A DNA stretch of 6,564 nucleotides. Origin: Clostridia bacterium (GTDB lineage: Bacteria; Bacillota; Clostridia; Christensenellales; Aristaeellaceae). A model generated the notes under the pieces. That model was not told the DNA's origin. It was given only the letters and a program-made list of their open reading frames with translations, and did no database searches. The DNA is taken from NCBI GenBank assembly GCA_009776385.1, contig WRFT01000109.1, positions 1-6,564 of the forward strand. The letters run 5' to 3'. Position 1 is the first letter of the stretch, and each line of letters opens with the position of its first letter. Below are positions 5,449 through 6,564 of this stretch, one piece after another. A program made the position numbers and the translations under genes.

Positions 5449-5979
5449 TCATTTTCCGGAGCGGCTAGTAGTACCGGTCGTCTTTTTGGTCGGAGCACTT
5501 TTCTTGACAGTAGTACTCTTTGGGGCTGTCAGTTTCTTGACGGGTGCGGCTTTCTTTGCCGTAACAGGTTTCTTTGCGGTGGTGGTCTTGTTAACGTTGG
5601 CTTTTCCGGCTGTGGTGGTCTTTTTGGCGGCAGGTTTCTTAGCGGGTGATTTTTTATCTTTTTTAACAAGCCCGGTCATGTAATTGGTTGCCGCAACCAG
5701 GTGTTCGGGTTGAATTAGCTTAAGTAAAGATGGGAGTACCGCGGCCAGGCCCGAAACCGGGCTCGTGCTGCCGCCGCCCAACAGGTTACCAACATTACCT
5801 ATCAAACCGCTTCCCAACGAGCCGCTCATGACATCCAGCAAGCCTCCTTTGCCGCTTGACCCCTTGGCTGCTGACGGGGTTTTTACGGCTAACCCAAGCA
5901 GATTTTGCGCTTCCTCTTCTTTGCCGCTTTGTACCAGGGGCATAATGAAACCCGTTATCTCTTTTAGATTCACTGCCAT
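5449..5979 (-). CDS. Small protein with a histone-H1-like Lys/Ala/Pro/Thr tail
   Basis: This is a 176-residue protein with two regions. Residues 1-105 are mildly hydrophobic and Gly/Leu/Ser-rich (helix-like MAVNLKEITGFIMPLVQSG, a flexible 40-79 with GNVGNLLGGG, then a helix VLPSLLKLI and HLVAATNYMTGLV). Residues 106-176 are a low-complexity tail with about 22 Lys and almost no acidic residues, built from KK pairs set in Ala, Pro and Thr (SPAKKPAAKK, TAKKPVTAKK, APVKK). Such tails occur in bacterial H1-like proteins and bind polyanions, DNA most often; DNA binding here is inference, and RNA, polyphosphate or the cell surface are alternatives. No signal peptide is visible, so it is probably cytoplasmic. 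ATG 5979 has an excellent AAGGAGG (5987-5993) 7 bases upstream. I do not recognise the N-terminal domain. Tail repeats make the length likely to vary between strains. Confidence 0.85.
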   Translation of the reverse strand: MAVNLKEITGFIMPLVQSGKEEEAQNLLGLAVKTPSAAKGSSGKGGLLDVMSGSLGSGLIGNVGNLLGGGSTSPVSGLAAVLPSLLKLIQPEHLVAATNYMTGLVKKDKKSPAKKPAAKKTTTAGKANVNKTTTAKKPVTAKKAAPVKKLTAPKSTTVKKSAPTKKTTGTTSRSGK

Positions 5980-5986
5980 GGTGTGA

Positions 5987-5992
5987 CCTCCT
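5987..5992 (-). promoter_or_regulatory. Ribosome binding site fixing the start of the H1-like gene
   Basis: Minus-strand AGGAGG lies 7 bases before ATG 5979, in a longer AAGGAGGTCACACC context. It settles the start of the 176-residue protein. Confidence 0.85.
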
Positions 5993-6015
5993 TATTCTTT
6001 TTAACAGGGCATGTC

Positions 6016-6084
6016 ATTTGTCACAAATTACCCTAAGACGCGTGGTTTGTCAAACCAAGAATAAGTCACACCAACGAACGGTTC
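6016..6084. promoter_or_regulatory. Cluster of three short palindromes upstream of the H1-like gene
   Basis: ATTTGT-C-ACAAAT (6016-6028), TGGTTTG-T-CAAACCA (6043-6057) and GAAC-G-GTTC (6076-6084) are odd palindromes centred at 6022, 6050 and 6080. They are followed by a direct repeat, TTACCCGTT, at 6092-6100 and 6107-6115. The first palindrome overlaps a weak minus-strand promoter candidate (TTGTGA at 6021-6026, TTAAAA at 5999-6004, 16 bp apart). They could be operator sites for the H1-like gene. The middle one could also act as a small hairpin at the end of the HIRAN transcript. Function is inferred from position only. Confidence 0.3.
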
Positions 6085-6106
6085 AAATTGGTTACCCGTT
6101 CCGCAT

Positions 6107-6439
6107 TTACCCGTTACGATTGTCTTTAATCTTAACGACGATTCGGTATTGGTTTTCGGGATGGGCCATGGGGTTGTTGCTGTTAATTCTTGCCTCCAGG
6201 ATATCGCTGTAACCGAAGTACAGAAGTTGGCTGACGAAGTTGTTTTTCGCTTGCGGAATGTACCCAAGCTTTGATTCCTTGTAATAGATTGCCACCGCTT
6301 CGGGGTCGCACGGGTTATCCGGCTCTGACCTGAGTGTCACGGGTGTGCCGAGTGTGAGGCTTTCGATAACATCCAGTCCGTCATAATAAGTGAAGCCCGC
6401 GATGTGGCAGTCCAGTAATTTTCGGCTCTTTTCGTACAT
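6107..6439 (-). CDS. Stand-alone HIRAN-domain protein
   Basis: This 110-residue protein consists almost entirely of one HIRAN domain. Motifs in order: HIAGFTYYDGLD (12-23), SLTLGTPVTLRSEPDNPCDPEAV (27-49, with the conserved E-P-x-N-x-x-D-x-x-A-V), IYYKESKLGYIP (51-62, the canonical G-Y-I-P) and QYRIVVKI near the end. HIRAN domains in the HLTF/Rad5 helicases bind single-stranded DNA ends; small bacterial stand-alone versions are thought to be DNA-linked, but their role is open. The start is ATG 6439, with AGGAGG (6448-6453) 8 bases upstream. A GTG at 6448 would overlap the ribosome binding site and is rejected. It has no other domain attached and no signal peptide. The next gene downstream, 127 bp away on the same strand, encodes the basic H1-like protein, so the two may be co-transcribed. 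Confidence 0.9.
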   Translation of the reverse strand: MYEKSRKLLDCHIAGFTYYDGLDVIESLTLGTPVTLRSEPDNPCDPEAVAIYYKESKLGYIPQAKNNFVSQLLYFGYSDILEARINSNNPMAHPENQYRIVVKIKDNRNG

Positions 6440-6484
6440 GATGAGCACCTCCTTCTGTTTATATCATCATTACATCATAAACAG

Positions 6485-6502
6485 TGTCCAATAGTACGGA
6501 CA
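6485..6502. promoter_or_regulatory. Inverted repeat upstream of the HIRAN gene, possible operator
   Basis: TGTCC (6485-6489) and GGACA (6498-6502) are inverted around eight bases, about 46 bp before the HIRAN start on the minus strand. The overlapping TTGGAC (minus strand) could serve as a -35 element, but no convincing -10 lies at the right distance. This is a candidate regulator site only. Confidence 0.25.
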
Positions 6503-6564
6503 GTAAAATTATTATGGGGAATATGTCTGTTTGTTCTTAATAATTAGTTCCTTCATGGCCGCAA

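Noticed and set aside
5438..5683. Hydrophobic plus-strand frames opposite the Lys-rich tail
   Set aside because: They are the antisense image of the lysine codon runs (AAG/AAA read as CTT/TTT) in a well-supported minus-strand gene.
6512..6564. Possible C-terminal end of another minus-strand gene at the right edge
   Set aside because: Only 16 sense codons are visible (ending KNKQTYSP before a TAA), too few to support a gene.

Overview
The window looks like a chromosomal segment from a low-to-moderate-GC Firmicute, probably an anaerobic clostridial lineage. This rests on strong AGGAGG ribosome binding sites 7-8 bases from the starts, sigma-A-like promoters, an exported protein with a Pro/Thr-rich tail, and an R2K-type ATP-grasp protein of a kind I associate with Firmicutes. 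The genus cannot be fixed from the sequence.

Left part (1-822): no convincing protein gene. Positions 1-492 hold a tandem array of 219-220 bp units (two full copies and the first 53 bp of a third). Each full unit carries two inverted arms of about 37 bp, and every arm folds into its own GC-rich hairpin. A sixth, degenerate arm lies at 523-592. Positions 593-764 hold nothing I recognise. A free-standing tRNA-Ala(GGC) gene (823-898) follows, with a plausible promoter and a short terminator hairpin.

Middle (1037-2877): an AT-rich gene encodes a two-domain protein, a small N-terminal domain fused to an R2K-clade ATP-grasp ligase. A gap of about 510 bp follows. It contains an in-frame open extension after the ATP-grasp stop, a minus-strand cysteine-rich mini-ORF, a consensus-like promoter, and a long structured leader ahead of the next gene.

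Right part (2878-6564): a branched-chain aminotransferase gene (ilvE type, plus strand), then a secreted protein with a signal peptide, a beta-rich region, one SH3b domain and a Pro/Thr tail (plus strand, GTG start). Two minus-strand genes converge on it: a protein with a histone-H1-like Lys/Ala/Pro/Thr tail, and a stand-alone HIRAN-domain protein. The 127 bp between these two contains three short odd palindromes at near-regular spacing.

The genes do not form an obvious single pathway; most seem to be separate transcription units. The most unusual items are the folded inverted-arm array, the fusion ATP-grasp protein with its open extension, the Cys-rich mini-ORF, and the HIRAN plus H1-like pair.
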